64,000 nucleotides of DNA from Haematobia irritans (taxonomy: Eukaryota > Arthropoda > Insecta > Diptera > Muscidae), in the NCBI RefSeq assembly GCF_050003625.1, contig NC_134399.1, forward strand, positions 224,062,975-224,126,974, given 5' to 3'. This document shows positions 1 through 12,820 of the stretch, piece by piece. The notes beneath the pieces are model-generated. The model searched no databases and was not told the DNA's origin. It saw only the letters and a list, made by a program, of their open reading frames with translations. A program made the translations under genes and the position numbers. The number at the start of each line of letters is the position of its first letter. Position 1 is the stretch's first letter.

Positions 1-242
1 AAATTAATTGATCCAATTAATTTTTAATTGAAATGTCTTCAATGACAGAAATGATAGTATCAATTAAAAAATTAATTGAAGGTCAATTAAAAAGTTAATT
101 GATCCAATTAAAAAATTAATTGATACTATTATTTTTGTGATTGATTTTTGTTTCAATCAAAAAAATTTGTTGAATCAATTAAACTTTTAATTGAATATTT
201 TTTAAAACTCAATTAAAATTTTAATTGGAAAATTTTTGGTGA
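1..242. repeat. AT-rich repeat J (AATTAATTGA-type motif)
   Basis: Short imperfect units related to AATTAATTGA and TCAATTAA recur many times in both orientations. A related stretch lies at about 26480-26660 with the same TTAATTGAAAC-like words. It looks like a low-complexity or inverted-repeat MITE remnant; its left limit is outside the window. Confidence 0.5.
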
Positions 243-393
243 AATTTTTTTGTGTGTACCTCTAGATTTCCAATTTCAGGCAAATTGGATAAAAACTACG
301 GATTCTATAAGCCCAAGAAGTAAAATCGGGAGATCGGTCTATATGGTGGCTATACCAAAAACTAGACCGATATCCCCCATTTTCGACACACCC

Positions 394-2110
394 ATTTTTA
401 TAACGTCCACCATAGGATGGGGGGTATATTAACTTTGTCATTCCGTTTGTAACACATCGAAATACTGCTCTAAGACCCCATAAAGTATATATATTCTAGG
501 TCGTGGTGAAATTCTGAGTCGATCTGAGCATGTCCGTCCGTCCGTCTGTTGAAATCACGCTAACTTCCGAACGAAACAAGCTATCGACTTGAAACTTGGC
601 ACAAGTAGTTGTTATTGATGTAGGTCGGATGGTATTGCAAATGAGCCATATCGGTCCACTTTTACGTATAGCCCCCATATAAACGGACCCCCAAATTTGG
701 CTTGCGATTGCTCTAAAAGAAGCAAATTTAATCCGATCCGGCTGAAATTTGGTACATGGTGTAAGTATATGGTCTCTAACAACCATGCAAAAATTGGTCC
801 ACATCGGTCCATAATTATATATAGCCCCCATATAAACAGATCCCCCGATTTGGCTTGCGGAGCCTCTAAGAGAAGCAAATTTCATCCGATCCGGCTGAAA
901 TTTGGTACATGGTGTTAGTATATGGTCTCTAGCAACCATGCAAAAACTGATCCATATCGGTCCATAATTATATATAGCCCCCATATAAACCGATCCCCCG
1001 ATTTGGCTTGCGGAGCATCTAAGAGAAGCAAATTTCATCCAATCCGTCTTAAATTTGGTACATAGTGTTAGTATATGGTCTCTAACAACCATGCAAAAAT
1101 TGGTTCACATCGGTCCATAATTATATATAGCCCCCATATAACCCGATCCCACGATTTGGCTTGCAGAGCCTCTAAGAGAAACAATTTTCATCCAATCCGT
1201 CTTAAATTTGGTACATAGTGTTAGTATATGGTCTCTAACAACCATGCAAAAATTGGTCCACATCGGTTCATAATTATATATAGCCCCCATATAAACCGAT
1301 CCCCCGATTTGGCTTGTAGAGCCTCTAAGAGACACAATTTTCATCCGATGACGTTGAAATTTGGTACAAGGTGTTAGTATATGGTCTCTAACAACCATGC
1401 AAAAATTGGTCCATAATTATATATAGCCCCCATATAAACCGATCCCCCGATTTGGCTTGCGGAGCCTCTAAGAGAAACAAATTTCATCCGATCCGGCTGA
1501 AATTTGGTAAATGGTGTTAGTAGTATGGTCTATAACAACCATGCAAAAATTGGTCCATATCGGTCCATAATTATATATAGCCCCCATATAAACCGATCAC
1601 CAGATTTGAACTCCGGAGCCTCTTAGAAGACCAAAATTCATCTGATTCAGTTGAAATTTGGTACGTGGTGTTAATATATGGCCTCAAACACCTATGCAAA
1701 AATTGGTCGAAATTGGTCCATAATTATATATAGCCCCCATATAAACCGATCCCTAGATTTGAACTCCGGAGCCCCTTGGCAGAGCAAAATTCATCCGATT
1801 CGGTTGAAATTTGGTACGTGATGTTAGTATATGGTATCCAACAACCATGCAGGAATTGGTTCCTATCAGTCCATAATAATATATAGCTCCCATATAAACC
1901 GATCCCCAGATTTGACCTCGGTGCCTTTTGGAGAAGCAAAATTCATCCGATCTGGTTGAAATTTGGTACGTGGTGGTAGCATATGATATTTAACAACCAT
2001 GTGAGTTGAAATTTGTGGATGACAGTCTTTCGTAGAAGTTTCTACGCAATCCATGGTGGAGGGAACATAAGATTCGGCCTGGCCGAACTTACGGCCGTAT
2101 ATACTTGTTT
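394..2110 (+). mobile_element. Helentron/DINE-1-like element A' (inserted in A1)
   Basis: It begins with ATTTTTATAACGTCCACC, has the core TAAAGTATATATATTC near 482, a GTCCGTCCGTCCGTCTG tract at 530-548, and ends in the GC-rich hairpin TTCGGCCTGGCCGAA followed by GTATATACTTGTTT. Between them lie about nine tandem units of roughly 153 bp, each with TATAGCCCCCATATAAACCG; units start near 667, 821, 973, 1127, 1283, 1414, 1577, 1735 and 1885. An internal array between conserved ends is typical of DINE-1-like elements. No Rep/helicase coding sequence is present, so it is non-autonomous. Confidence 0.75.
530..548 (+). repeat. GTCC microsatellite of Helentron core
   Basis: A short GTCC-rich run directly after the conserved core, a fixed position in this element group. 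Equivalent tracts occur near 18362, 24043, 37017, 39378, 47535 and 55100. Confidence 0.6.
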
Positions 2111-2877
2111 GTCTTAAAATACCTCTAGATTTTCAATTCCAGACAACTCGGATAGAAAATACACATTCTAGACGCCCAAGCAACAAAATCGGTAAAATTA
2201 GTCCATATGGGGGCTATACCAAAACGTGGACCGATAGGCACGATTTTCGGTACACTTTTTGATGGTCCTAGTATAACTCTAGATTTCCAATTTCAGGCAA
2301 ATTGGATAAAAACTACGATTTTTATAAGCCCAAGACCCAAAATCGGGAGGTCGGCTTATATGGGAACTATATCAAAACTTGGACCGATATAGCCCATTTT
2401 CGAACTTGTCCTGTCTGCAAACAAAAGACGAATCTGTGCCAAATTTCAGGACGATAGCGCCATTATTGAAGGCTGTAGCTTGATTACAACAGACAGACGG
2501 ACGGACATGTTTATATCGTCTTAGAATTTCTCCCTGATCAAGAATATATACTTTATATAGTCGGAAATCGATATTTCGATGTGTTACAAACAGAATGACA
2601 AACTTATTATACCTCCGTCACCATTGTATGGTGGTTGGTATAAAAATAGACCATTTGAAGCACAGTCGCGGTCAACATTACCATCAACTAATCTTTAAAC
2701 AACGGATTTTTTTCTGTGTCATGAGTTTTGCACTCCGGTATGAAAATTGCTAATATTTCATTGAATATTGAATTCCACTATAAAGATTTTAATGTGAAAT
2801 ATACATTAGAATTTTCTTTAGCTTATTACCTCGTGTCTTTATCATTTAATGAAACAGATAAACCAAAAATAGCTAAG

Positions 2878-3037
2878 TACACTGAAAGAAGCGATTTTTA
2901 CTGTGAGGAACAAAACCTTAGACAAACGTAGTTTTCCGTTGCTATAATTCGGGCTTATTCTTAAAGAAAATATTTGATAAGAAGAAACGAAAATACTTTC
3001 GTTTGCTAAAATTTCGTTGCGGGGGAAAGTATTATTT
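2878..3037. repeat. Repeat I fragment (TIR-type, copy 1)
   Basis: CACTGAAAGAAG at the left and a TTTCGTTGCG end at the right match the ends of copies at 38395-38602 and 54175-54632. The inner words TTAGACAAA and AAAATTTCGTT are shared in inverted order. Probably a decayed MITE. Confidence 0.4.
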
Positions 3038-3955
3038 TTATGTGTTAAATCAGAGTAAACATTTGTTTGTGTGTGTGTGTGCTTTTTTTTAATTCAAATA
3101 AGAATAAACCACTGTGCACGTTCTTACCTTCCGCATTGTCCCATAATTTTGGTTACAGTTTTAAGTGGGTTTTCTTATTCGCTTGCAGTCAACTTGTTAT
3201 TGTGCAGTTGTTTTTTTCCTCCTTCTTGTTGTTGTTTTTTTTTTTCTTTAATCATTTCATTGCCGTTTTGCCATAAGTCCCCTGACTTGAGCTGAACACA
3301 GCAAATGGTTTGCCAAGTTTTAATGGGCTTCTCGTTTCGTTTCAATTTCTATTCCTATTTTCATTTTCATATTTTCACTGTGTTGTCGTCCATAGGTTTA
3401 TGGCGGTGTATGTGATTGTTGGAAAACGAACATCTTGACGTGAGCTCACGTGTGTTGCTGCCTCTTCCTAAGCCATTTCTAGTAGACTCCTTAGGTATGC
3501 GAATGTGAGTATATGTGTGTGTGTGTTTGGGTGTGAGTGAGAGAGCTCAGTGTGTTCGTTTAAAGGCAGTCAAGCAATCAGGAAAAAGGAAACACTTGGG
3601 TAGTATATGACAACTTCCGGCTATGAGCATAATTTAGCGTTTTAAATTACATCCAAAATGAGCTTAAATGGTTCATGACACATTTTCCTCGAAATAAGCA
3701 ATTTTCGCAAATATGCCAGAAATGAAAAGCGAACGAGCCAGAGAGTGAGAGGCAGTCTAAGGAGTCAGCTAGAAAAAATTGCAATGCAAAAATATTCTTC
3801 TACCTAGAAGGTATTTTCTTGATTATCCTTGGAGTTGGCCAAAGAGGTAAAGGAGGGGTCTAACAAACATGGGATATTTCATAAAGAATATGCTCGTATC
3901 TGTAGTTAAAGCATGGAAGTTTGAATACCACAAAATCCAACATAAGAGTATATGA

Positions 3956-3977
3956 GTGTGTGTGTGTGTGTGTGTGT
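3956..3977. repeat. (TG)n microsatellite
   Basis: Eleven uninterrupted TG dinucleotides. Smaller runs lie at 3062-3081 and 3512-3525. Confidence 0.9.
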
Positions 3978-4674
3978 TTGGTCTTATATGATACAAAGGA
4001 CGACAGATATTCCTTTTCAAGGAAGTAGCCTATGCCATGACATAAATATGACTATGCATTTCTTGGTTTTCCTCACCGTCTTCTTAATCTCTTACTTATT
4101 TCTCCAAGATCTCCAATGGTCTTGCAAAAAAAAAACATGTCTGGTATTCTGGGTGGTCCTTTGATAAGCTTAAGCCAAGTGATGATACAATACTGCCGTT
4201 GTTGTTGTTGCGTTTTTATGAGGAAATCACTTGGAAATTCATGACATTATCCCATTCCCATACTATAAGGAAACTATTATACAGGTGAGGGAAATTTTTC
4301 CCGGAATCATTTTTAATGTTGGACATTTTGAATATGGATTTTTCTTTGGTCGAATTTTATAGTCTTTTCCGAGATTTTAAATATTGTCGACATTTCATAA
4401 AATAAAGAAATTAAAAAAAAAACTGTTCTACTACGGATGACATAGTAGTATTTGTATTATTGTTTATTTTTTTATACTTTATTCCATTTATATTATTTTG
4501 TTGGGGTATTATTTCTTAAATATACAAGGTCACCGAATCCGCCGAAAAAATAGTAAATAAAAAACATCTGCATACAAAATTTTTTTCAAAAAAATATGTT
4601 TCTTTTTGAAAAAAAAAAAAAATGTGGTTGTATCTTTAAAAATACGGTGCGGATTAAACTAAATTTTTGTTTAA

Positions 4675-5062
4675 CCCATTAACGCCGACGGGTGCGAAAA
4701 CGCACCAAAAATAGAGGTGTTTTTGAGCATGCATAGAAACGGTTCCATATTCGATATCGCTTTTCTGTTTCTTCGTATAGATAGTAGATGGATGGGTGTA
4801 TTTATTTGACTTGGGCTGTTTTTCATCAGACGTCACCTACATGATGATAAACCCATCGCCAAGTGCAGGTTTTCCCACATGCAAGAAAAAAACCCTATTA
4901 TACAAAGAAAACATATAAAAAAAAATATTTTTTAAATATATATTGGTATGGATCGGTAGCCCTCTGCCCAATATTTTACTCATAAAATTTTCAAAATTGT
5001 ACATATAAACGTCTTTGCATATATACGTGTTGTGCGTTTTCGCACCCATCGGCGCTAATGGG
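4675..5062. mobile_element. TIR element H1 (388 bp, piggyBac-like?)
   Basis: The first 31 bases (CCCATTAACGCCGACGGGTG and onward to AACGCAC) are repeated in inverse at 5031-5062 with about two mismatches. The left flank is TTAA (4671-4674), the piggyBac target; the right flank is not TTAA, so a piggyBac origin is inference. Short ORFs inside have no recognisable domain. Confidence 0.6.
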
Positions 5063-5219
5063 TGCTCTTTTGCTAAGAAAATTATTTTCGGTTAACCATA
5101 TGTGCGAACGCTAATAAAGCGCTCCCAATCAAAATAGATGTCACACCGTCTGCTCTCTGTCACGATCTCTTTAATGCATCATTTCGCTTAAAAATTATCT
5201 GAAGAGATTACATACGTAC

Positions 5220-5426
<207 letters not shown>

Positions 5427-6252
5427 GGTTAAAAACAAACAAATTGATTTTAGTAGAAAATAGAAATATGTTTACACTACACAGCTTTTTTACCAATATT
5501 ACTTTCATCTCTGATAAATATTATTTAACTTCCAATTTCAGTTTTTTGAATTTTTTGGTATAAATTTAATTTTTAATTTTGAAGTACAACAAATTTTCCA
5601 AAAAAAAGGCATATTTTTAGAAATAGCTCTATGATGTATTAAATACAACAAACTTGATTTTATAGAATTCGGTCAAGATTTTAAGACGTATGATTTTTTC
5701 TGGTTGTATCTTAAAAGATGCACAGCGCACTTAAGGGTTAGAATTGAATATTGCAGCAATAAAAAATGAAAAAAAATTTTGACATATGATGTAGGTTGTA
5801 CTTGCACTCTCAAAATAAAAAATAGCTTCTCTAACATATGTTCCAAACATATTTTGCAGGAAGCACATATATTATTGGATACTGCCGAAACTTTAATATG
5901 TTTGTTTTATGTGAACATATTATATGTTTGGAAGCATTTTGAGCCCAAAAATATTATATGCTTGGAAGAATTTTCCCCAAAGAAGATTGTGATCATTCCC
6001 ACACATAATTTTCACTTCCACGAAATTTTTTAGTTCTTGGCACCTTTTTCTGTAATACAAATTATGTTGAAGAAATTATTCAATTTTATAAATTTTTCAA
6101 ATTTTACCTTTCGCCTGGACGGAGAATCGAACACGTAGCTGGTATAGTCACCAGTAGACAATTATCGTTATAAGTTACATATATATAGCATAGTGTGCAG
6201 CGCCCACGAGCCCATGCAAACATAACATTATTTAACATGAACATACATTTGT

Positions 6253-6329
6253 TGGCCACGTGAACCAGTGGCTAGCCTGTCTGTCTTGCATGCAAAGGAT
6301 CGTGGGTTCAATCCGTGCTCCGACCGAAC
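6253..6329 (+). other. tRNA-like block in D7
   Basis: Contains a B-box-like GTGGGTTCAATCC and an A-box-like CCAGTGGCTAGCC at tRNA spacing, ending GCTCCGACCGAACC. The same block at 61452-61527 and the heads of the SINEs at 22 and 38.8 kb are related. The stems are mismatched, so it is a SINE-type relic and not a tRNA gene. Confidence 0.6.
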
Positions 6330-6997
6330 CATTTTTTTTTTAATTTACACATTTATATTTATACTATATAAAATTTTTATAATGAAACTTCGAAATGTGG
6401 GTTATTATTGATATAAACGAAATGGACTGAGCTTTTGGATAAAATATTATTTTTTATTGCAAAAATAACAATTTTTGTAACAAAAAACTGTATTTGGTAT
6501 AAAAGTTTGCAATTTTGAAAGGAATTCAAAAACTCAAACAAAAGAAGAACGTGGAGTCGAGTATAAACATACATAAATAATTTTATAATATACACATAAA
6601 TTTATTTAGGCGTGAACAGTTCTTTACTAGTATTTAACACCATTTTAAATGCATTTAAAACTTATCGTGTTTTGTACTTAATTTCATTTTTACCTTTAAG
6701 GCCGGTATTAAATTGGAATTATCGCTCTAAATTGTTTTGCCTTTCATTCATTTAAAAAAATTAACATTTTCAATTGTTTTAGCTGCAAAACTCGAACTTA
6801 ATGCCCGCTTATATATTTGAAGGTGTCCGTCAACTCCTTTTGGACTACTTATTAATAAAGAAGAATTAAACTATGTTTTTATACATTTAACTGTTTAATT
6901 TTTCACTAACTATTTCCTCCTTTTTTCATTTTACTGTATAGTGTCCTTTCGTTATTTTTGTGAAGATCCCTTTGTAATTTTTGTTGATTTTCCAGCG

Positions 6998-8370
6998 TTT
7001 TTATACCCACCACCATAGAATGGTGACGGGGGTATAATAAGTTTGTCATTCCGTTTGTAACACATCGAAATATCGATTTCCGACTACATAAAGTATATAT
7101 ATTCTTGATCAGGGAGAAATTCTAAGACGATATAACGATGTGCGTCTGTCTGTCTGTTTTAATCACGCTACAGTCTTCAATAATGAAGCAGTCGTGCTGA
7201 AATTTTGCACAAACTCGTCTTTTGTCTGCAGGCAGGTCAAGTTCGAAGATGGGCTTTATCGGTCCAGGTTTTGATATAGTCCCCATATAAACCGACCTCC
7301 CGATTTGGGGTCTTCGGCTTATAGAAATCCTAGTTTTTATCCAATTTGCCTGAAATTGGAAATCTAGAGGTATTGTAGGACCACAAATACGTGTGCCAAA
7401 AATTTTGAGTATCGGTCCATATTTGGGTATAGCCCCCATATAGACCGATCTCCCGATTTTACTTCTTGGGCTTATAGAAACCGCAGTTTTTATGCAATTT
7501 ACCTGAAATTGGAAATCTAGAGGTATTGTAGGACCACAAATACGTGAGTATCGGTCCATGTTTTGGTATGGTCCCCATATAAAACGACCCCCCGATTTGG
7601 GGTCTTGGGCTTATAGAAACCGTAGTTTTTATCCAATTTGTCTGAAATTGGAAATCTAGAGGTATTTTAGGACCTTGAAGAGGTGTGCCGAAAATGGTGA
7701 GTATCGGTCCATATTTTGGTATAGCACCCATATAGACCGATTTCCCGATTTTACTTCTTGGGCTTCTAGAATCCGAAGTTTTTATCCTATTTGCCTGAAA
7801 TGGGAAATCTAGAGGTATTTTCGGGTCATAAAGAGGTGTGCCGAAAACGGTGAGTATCGATCCATATTTTAGTATAGTCCGCATAAGAACGATCTCCCGA
7901 TTTAACTTCTTGGGTTTCTAGAAACCGTAGTTTTTACCGATTTGCCTGAAATGGTAAATATTCTCGTACTAGGCTCACGAAAACGTGTATCGGATTTAGT
8001 TTTTATCGGTACATTTGGTAATGCCTCCATATAGACCGATTTCGCTTCTTGAGGGTGTAGAAAATTGCTTTAAACTCAATGTAAAATTTCCAGATTTTAC
8101 TTTTACAGAGTTAAGATTCCAAATCAAGACGTTATTTTATAATTTTCTTGCACACTTACAAGAGATGTTAATGATTCCTCTAAAACTCAAACAAAAATGG
8201 TTTTTATAAATCCAGAATCTGATATAGTCCTCATAGGTGAAATCTTTAAATTTATCTTCGGGAAGTGTCCTTAAGTCCTCCTGAAATTTCAAAGGAAACC
8301 CTAATATTTGGTTCATGGTGGTAAGTATTTAAGATTCGGCCCGGCCGAACTTAATGCTGTATATACTTGT
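6998..8370 (+). mobile_element. Helentron/DINE-1-like element A2
   Basis: Nearly complete. The 5' palindrome TATACCCACCACCATAGAAT is followed by GGTGACGGGGGTATA, then the core TAAAGTATATATATTCTTGA near 7089 and a TCTGTCTGTCTG tract near 7143. Units of about 160-190 bp carry CCCATATAGACCGATCTCCC. The 3' end is TTCGGCCCGGCCGAA plus GTATATACTTG and a T run. It is non-autonomous and lies inside D7. Confidence 0.75.
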
Positions 8371-9122
8371 TTTTTTTTTTTTTTTAATTTCCTTTGCTTT
8401 AATATTTTGACTTACTCATCGTACGTTCCGATTTCTTTTAACGAACCAAAAAAAATTTGCCCATAATACCAAAATGATAAACAAAACTCATGTCCACACA
8501 TACATAAAATTCTGCTCTCAAGGCGAAAACACATGTTGTTTTTTTTTTTTTTTTTAAATGTCTATTCTCTTGGTGCCGAATGAGTATTCTGTTTACTCCG
8601 AATACTCATTCTAATATTCAAATTAAATAATATTTAGATTTTGGCCTTATCATAAAACAGTTTTCCGAAACAACATACAAGCGGTTTCACAGAAATTGCA
8701 CTCTTTTGATTCTCTCGCTGTGTTGATATCTTTTGTCAACCCTCCAGGTTTCCATCTCCATTTCTTGCTTTATACTCTTTCTCTCTCTCTGTCGCTCTAT
8801 GAATAAAATATCACAACATATATATGTTTACTCGAAATTTGTAAATTTTTATATGTTTACATTCACACATATTATTTTAATGAAACATTCATGACCCAAA
8901 CATAATATATTCTAACATATTAACATATGTGTTCCAAACATTTAGTTTTAGTTTAGGAACATTTCATGTTTGCACTTAAATATATTGTGTTTAAAAATTG
9001 TGCCCGAAACACATTTTGTTTATATCGGAACATATGTGTGTATGGTGGTGCCATATCAGTACGTTTTGGCAGAAATTGTAAATTTGTTTACTGTTTGATA
9101 GATTGGTAAGTATCTTATTTCT
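8371..9122. other. Distal part of D7, no gene
   Basis: Two poly-T runs (8370-8386, 8538-8554), a CT-rich stretch near 8780, and CATATATATGTTTAC motifs from 8818. Content matches the right part of the D6 copy; nothing coding is seen. Confidence 0.5.
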
Positions 9123-11113
9123 GCACCCTCACAAAAAATCGCTTCTGTAACATATACTCCCAAACATATTTTGCTTCAAGCATATACATTTTTGGGTATT
9201 GCCCAAACATTTATATGTTTGATCTCTTCCAATATATAATATGTTTGAAAGCATATTGGTCTAAACAATATATGTTTGGGTAGTCTAAGTTCCAAACATT
9301 TTGTATTTTTGCATCCAAATTCTTCCAAAAAACAATATGTTATTATGTGAACATATAATATGTTTGGAAGCATTTGCACCCAAAAATATTATATGCTTAG
9401 AAAAATTCTCCCAAACAATATTGTGCTCAAAACTAGATATAATTTTCGGGATTCAGTGCAATTTAGAGATAGGATAAAACACTTGACGATCCAAAAGGAT
9501 GAGAAATTAATTTCGTTTGACGTAGTATCGCTTTTCCCAAGTGTACCAGTTGACGCAGCACTCCAAATAATAGAAGAAAGATGGAATGAAATAACTGTGC
9601 ACACGAATATGACAAAGTATCTATTTATGAAAATACTACGTTTCTGTATAGTGGACAATCGATATTTTAAATACGACGGAAAAATATACAGGCAGAAAAA
9701 AGGCTTACCCATCACCAGCATCTCCGGTCATAGCAGACATTTTAATGGAAAAATTGTTAGACATATCTATGGACAGGTTAAAAGAAAAACCCAAAATTAT
9801 GACTAAGTACGTTGACGACCTATTTGCGATATTAAAAGAGGACGAAATAGATAACACATTAAAATGCCTTAATGAATTTCATAAAAGCATAAGTTTTACG
9901 ATGGAAATAGAAACGGATAATAAACTGCCTTACTTGGACATACTACTAATAAAAGAAAATGGAAAACTTATTACAGACTGGTATCAGAAAGATACAGCAT
10001 CAGGAAGAATAATGAACTTCTTTTCCAATCATCCAAGGTCCATGCTAATAAATACGGCCAAAAACTTAGTAAACAGAGTACTGACAATAAGCGATAATAA
10101 ATTCCATAAAAACAACAGAAAAAAGCTGCAAAATATATTTCAGGAAAATAATTTTCCACCAAAACTAATAAAAGAACTAATTTCATCTTACAAACCCTAC
10201 TTGGACAAAGAAAATATAGAGAAAGAACCCAAAATTTACAGATCCTTATCCTATGTAAAAGGAATTTCGGAAAGGATAACAAACTCTAACATAGTAGACA
10301 AAAATAAAGTCAATATTGCCCATAAAAATTACAATACACTAAAAAACATTTTCACAAAAACTAAAGACAAAACGCCTATTATGGAAACATCTAATGTTAT
10401 CTATCAAATAACATGCAATGGAGATAACAAAGAACCATGTGACAAAATGTATATTGGAACTACGAAAAATAAATTAAAAACAAGACTGTCGGGACACAAA
10501 TCAGACATAAAACTCCGCAATAACAACAAACTCCAAAAAAACCGCGCTTGCAACACACTGTACGACAACGAAACATCACCCGAACTTTGACGATGTGAGA
10601 GTGTTGGAGAGAGAGAGAGTAGCAACAGCAAAAGATTAACATTAGAAATGTTGTACATTAACAATGTACCCACGGAGAAGAGAATGAACTACCCCTGCCA
10701 ACATTTTCAAACATTTAGGATGATTGTTTGCAAACATGAGTAAAAACTTACTCTTTTAGAAGATTTAAAAATGTTCAATCGGAAAAATGACTCTTAGTTT
10801 AGTAATTTTTAAACCTTCAAAATGATTGTTTAATATTTTATACACTAAATACTATTTTTTTATTCTTTTGTTACTCTTCTTAAGTATTGTTTACATTTGA
10901 TCATTTTAGTGTGCAATTTGTAACTTATTTTAAAAGCTTTTCAATTAATCGAAAATGACGCATTTGGGGGGAGTTACTTATAACTTTATTTGCTGTTTGT
11001 TTCAAATATTTTATATACATGTTAGCCTAAGTAGGCTTGTTGAAATGAATGTCAATATGTCATAAAAAAATTATTCTAGTTTCGAAAAGCTTGGTAAGTA
11101 ACTGTGTTTTAAA

Positions 11114-12820
11114 ATGTTATCTAAAAACGGGATCAGGCTAAAAAGCAAGCGCGAAGCAAGTCGATTGATAAATAACTGCTTTATGTCTGAAGAAAAATCT
11201 GAAAAACACGGACAACAATTAGTGAATAGTGAAATCAGTGAAGAATACGGTTTTTATAGTGAAGATGTAGAAAAGGAAGGAGTCGCGGAAAATTTAGAAT
11301 GGGAGGGGTACGAGAGTGATGCGATTTTTGACGCGAAAAGTCCTGATCTTGGATTACAAGAAAAACTAAGCTGGTGGGCAATAAAACACAATATCACAAA
11401 CTCCGCTGTTAATGAGTTACTGGGCATTTTAAGATATTCAAACATAAATGTTCCTAAAGATGTTCGAACTCTAAAAAAAACGCCGAAGGATGTCGTGGCA
11501 CGCGAAATGGGTATGGGAACATATGTTCATTATGGCCTCAAAGATGCCATAACTGACTACTTGGTCCAAAACAAATTCAATTTAAGCACAATTACTATCG
11601 ATATAAATATTGATGGACTGCCCCTATGCAAAAGCTCAAATAAGCAAGTGTGGCCCATTTTAGCTGGCATTGTTGGTACAGAGGAGGTCTTATTTATAGG
11701 TGCATATGAAGGGTACACAAAACCTGAAAGTTCCGATGCCTTTTTGAGAGAATTTGTAAATGAATTAAAACAAATAATATCAGATGGAATTGTATTCAAG
11801 GATAAATTTTATTTCTTAAAGGTAAGGTCTTTCATTATGGATGCTCCAGCCAGGTCATTCATAATTGGAGCGAAAGGGCATTCGGGATATTACTCTTGTA
11901 TACGATGCACACAAAAAGGTGCAATGTACAAAAACAGGGTAGTGTTTCCAGTGAATGAAATATCCACACAAACAACAAACTCATCCTTCAGACAACGAGC
12001 ACAGCCGGAGCACCATAATAAATTACATGCTACCGTAGTCGAAGAACTTCCAATAGACATGGTAAAACAAATTTCATTAGACTATATGCATGTGATTTGC
12101 TTAGGTGTTGTAAGAACATTATTAAATGCATGGATTAAGAGGAAGGGGGAACAGTACTCCCTAACCTCTTGGAAAATAGACCATCTTTCTGAGGGGTTAA
12201 TTAATACAAAATCTTGTATTCCAGATGAATTCTGCCGTAAGCCTCGTTCTTTAAAGGAGCTTGAATCTTTTAAGGCCACAGAGTTTAGGCAATTTCTTTT
12301 ATATACCGGACCATTTATTTTAAAAAACATACTCTCTGCAGAAAGGTACCACCACTTCTTAAATTTGTCGTTAGCTTTAAGAATACTATTGGACCGAAGG
12401 GATTGTACTTCCAATAACAAATGCGCAGAGGATATGCTATACAACTTTGTGCAAATGGTACCTGACCTATATGATTTGTCATTTATGACTCATAATTTCC
12501 ATTGCCTGTTACATATCCACGAAGATGTGAAGTATCACGGTTCTTTGGAAACCTTAAATGCATTCAAATATGAAAACCATTTGCAAAAAATTAAAAAGTC
12601 TGTAAGAAAAAGTTCCCATGTAGCCGCACAGTTGTACAATAGGCAGGTAGAATTGAGTTCTATTTTAAAGTTTGTTAACGAAAGAGAAACATTCAATTTC
12701 GGAAAGTTTCAAAATGAATCATATTTTAATGTACAACTTGAAAGATTCTCGCTCAGTACGCATAAGCCTAATAATTATTGTTTGGTAGGCTCGACTATTG
12801 TAAAAATTAAAAAATATTGA
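11114..12820 (+). CDS. tnp2-type transposase, 568 aa
   Basis: Likely the cut-and-paste transposase of this element. The N-terminal 85 residues are acidic and low-complexity. The core follows: KLSWWAIKHNIT (84-95), NIDGLPLCKSS (165-175), an MDAPARSF block (242-249), a zinc-binding-like GYYSCIRCTQKG (258-269), and SLDYMHVICLGV (321-332). These match the conserved order of insect tnp2/CMC transposases; D167, D243 and D323 are candidate acidic residues, by inference. The frame is open throughout, so the copy may be young. It stops at an A-rich site, and the expected C-terminal continuation lies in another frame (12817-13038). A GTAAGT donor-like site lies 20 bp upstream of the ATG. Confidence 0.75.
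   Translation: MLSKNGIRLKSKREASRLINNCFMSEEKSEKHGQQLVNSEISEEYGFYSEDVEKEGVAENLEWEGYESDAIFDAKSPDLGLQEKLSWWAIKHNITNSAVNELLGILRYSNINVPKDVRTLKKTPKDVVAREMGMGTYVHYGLKDAITDYLVQNKFNLSTITIDINIDGLPLCKSSNKQVWPILAGIVGTEEVLFIGAYEGYTKPESSDAFLREFVNELKQIISDGIVFKDKFYFLKVRSFIMDAPARSFIIGAKGHSGYYSCIRCTQKGAMYKNRVVFPVNEISTQTTNSSFRQRAQPEHHNKLHATVVEELPIDMVKQISLDYMHVICLGVVRTLLNAWIKRKGEQYSLTSWKIDHLSEGLINTKSCIPDEFCRKPRSLKELESFKATEFRQFLLYTGPFILKNILSAERYHHFLNLSLALRILLDRRDCTSNNKCAEDMLYNFVQMVPDLYDLSFMTHNFHCLLHIHEDVKYHGSLETLNAFKYENHLQKIKKSVRKSSHVAAQLYNRQVELSSILKFVNERETFNFGKFQNESYFNVQLERFSLSTHKPNNYCLVGSTIVKIKKY

Larger units (their letters stand above)
243..2647 (-). mobile_element. Helentron/DINE-1-like element A1 (outer copy, split)
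   Basis: The pieces 243-393 and 2111-2647 are parts of one family A element in minus orientation. The right end has the ACGGACGGACA tract, the TATACTTTATATAGTCGG core and a palindromic end (ACCTCCGTCACCATTGTATGGTGG) near 2611-2647. The core is the conserved block of the DINE-1/INE-1 group (non-autonomous Helentrons), so the superfamily call rests on established knowledge. A second element (394-2110) interrupts it. The far end is truncated against repeat J. Short ORFs with GSVYMGAI-like words are repeat translations, not genes. Confidence 0.7.
2648..4670. other. Low-copy stretch without recognisable gene
   Basis: Nothing here has convincing coding character; ORFs up to about 70 codons lack family resemblance. 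It contains a fragment of repeat I (about 2878-3037), (TG)n runs at 3062-3081, 3512-3525 and 3956-3977, and poly-A or poly-T runs. It may be host intergenic or intronic DNA. Confidence 0.5.
5804..9050 (+). mobile_element. Family D long copy D7 (degraded, interrupted)
   Basis: Old copy of the element at 60805-63813. It starts with a diverged CTCTCAAAATAAAAAATAGC end, has the ATATGTTTGG motifs, and shares with the other copy a tRNA-like block at 6253-6329 and a block at 6780-6910 (reading GGACTACTTATTAATAAAG). Helentron A2 (6998-8370) interrupts it: CCCTTT before and AATTTCCTTTG after rejoin as in the 62.9-kb copy. The 8810-9050 part matches the distal part of that copy. Confidence 0.6.

Noticed and set aside
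496..1398. Minus-strand ORFs of 198 and 97 codons with repeated GSVYMGAIYNYGP words
   Set aside because: They are translations of the 153-bp Helentron units; frames differ between copies and there is no domain.
7122..7884. 145- and 141-codon ORFs with YMGAIPKYGPI repeats
   Set aside because: Same cause: family A Helentron units read in one frame.
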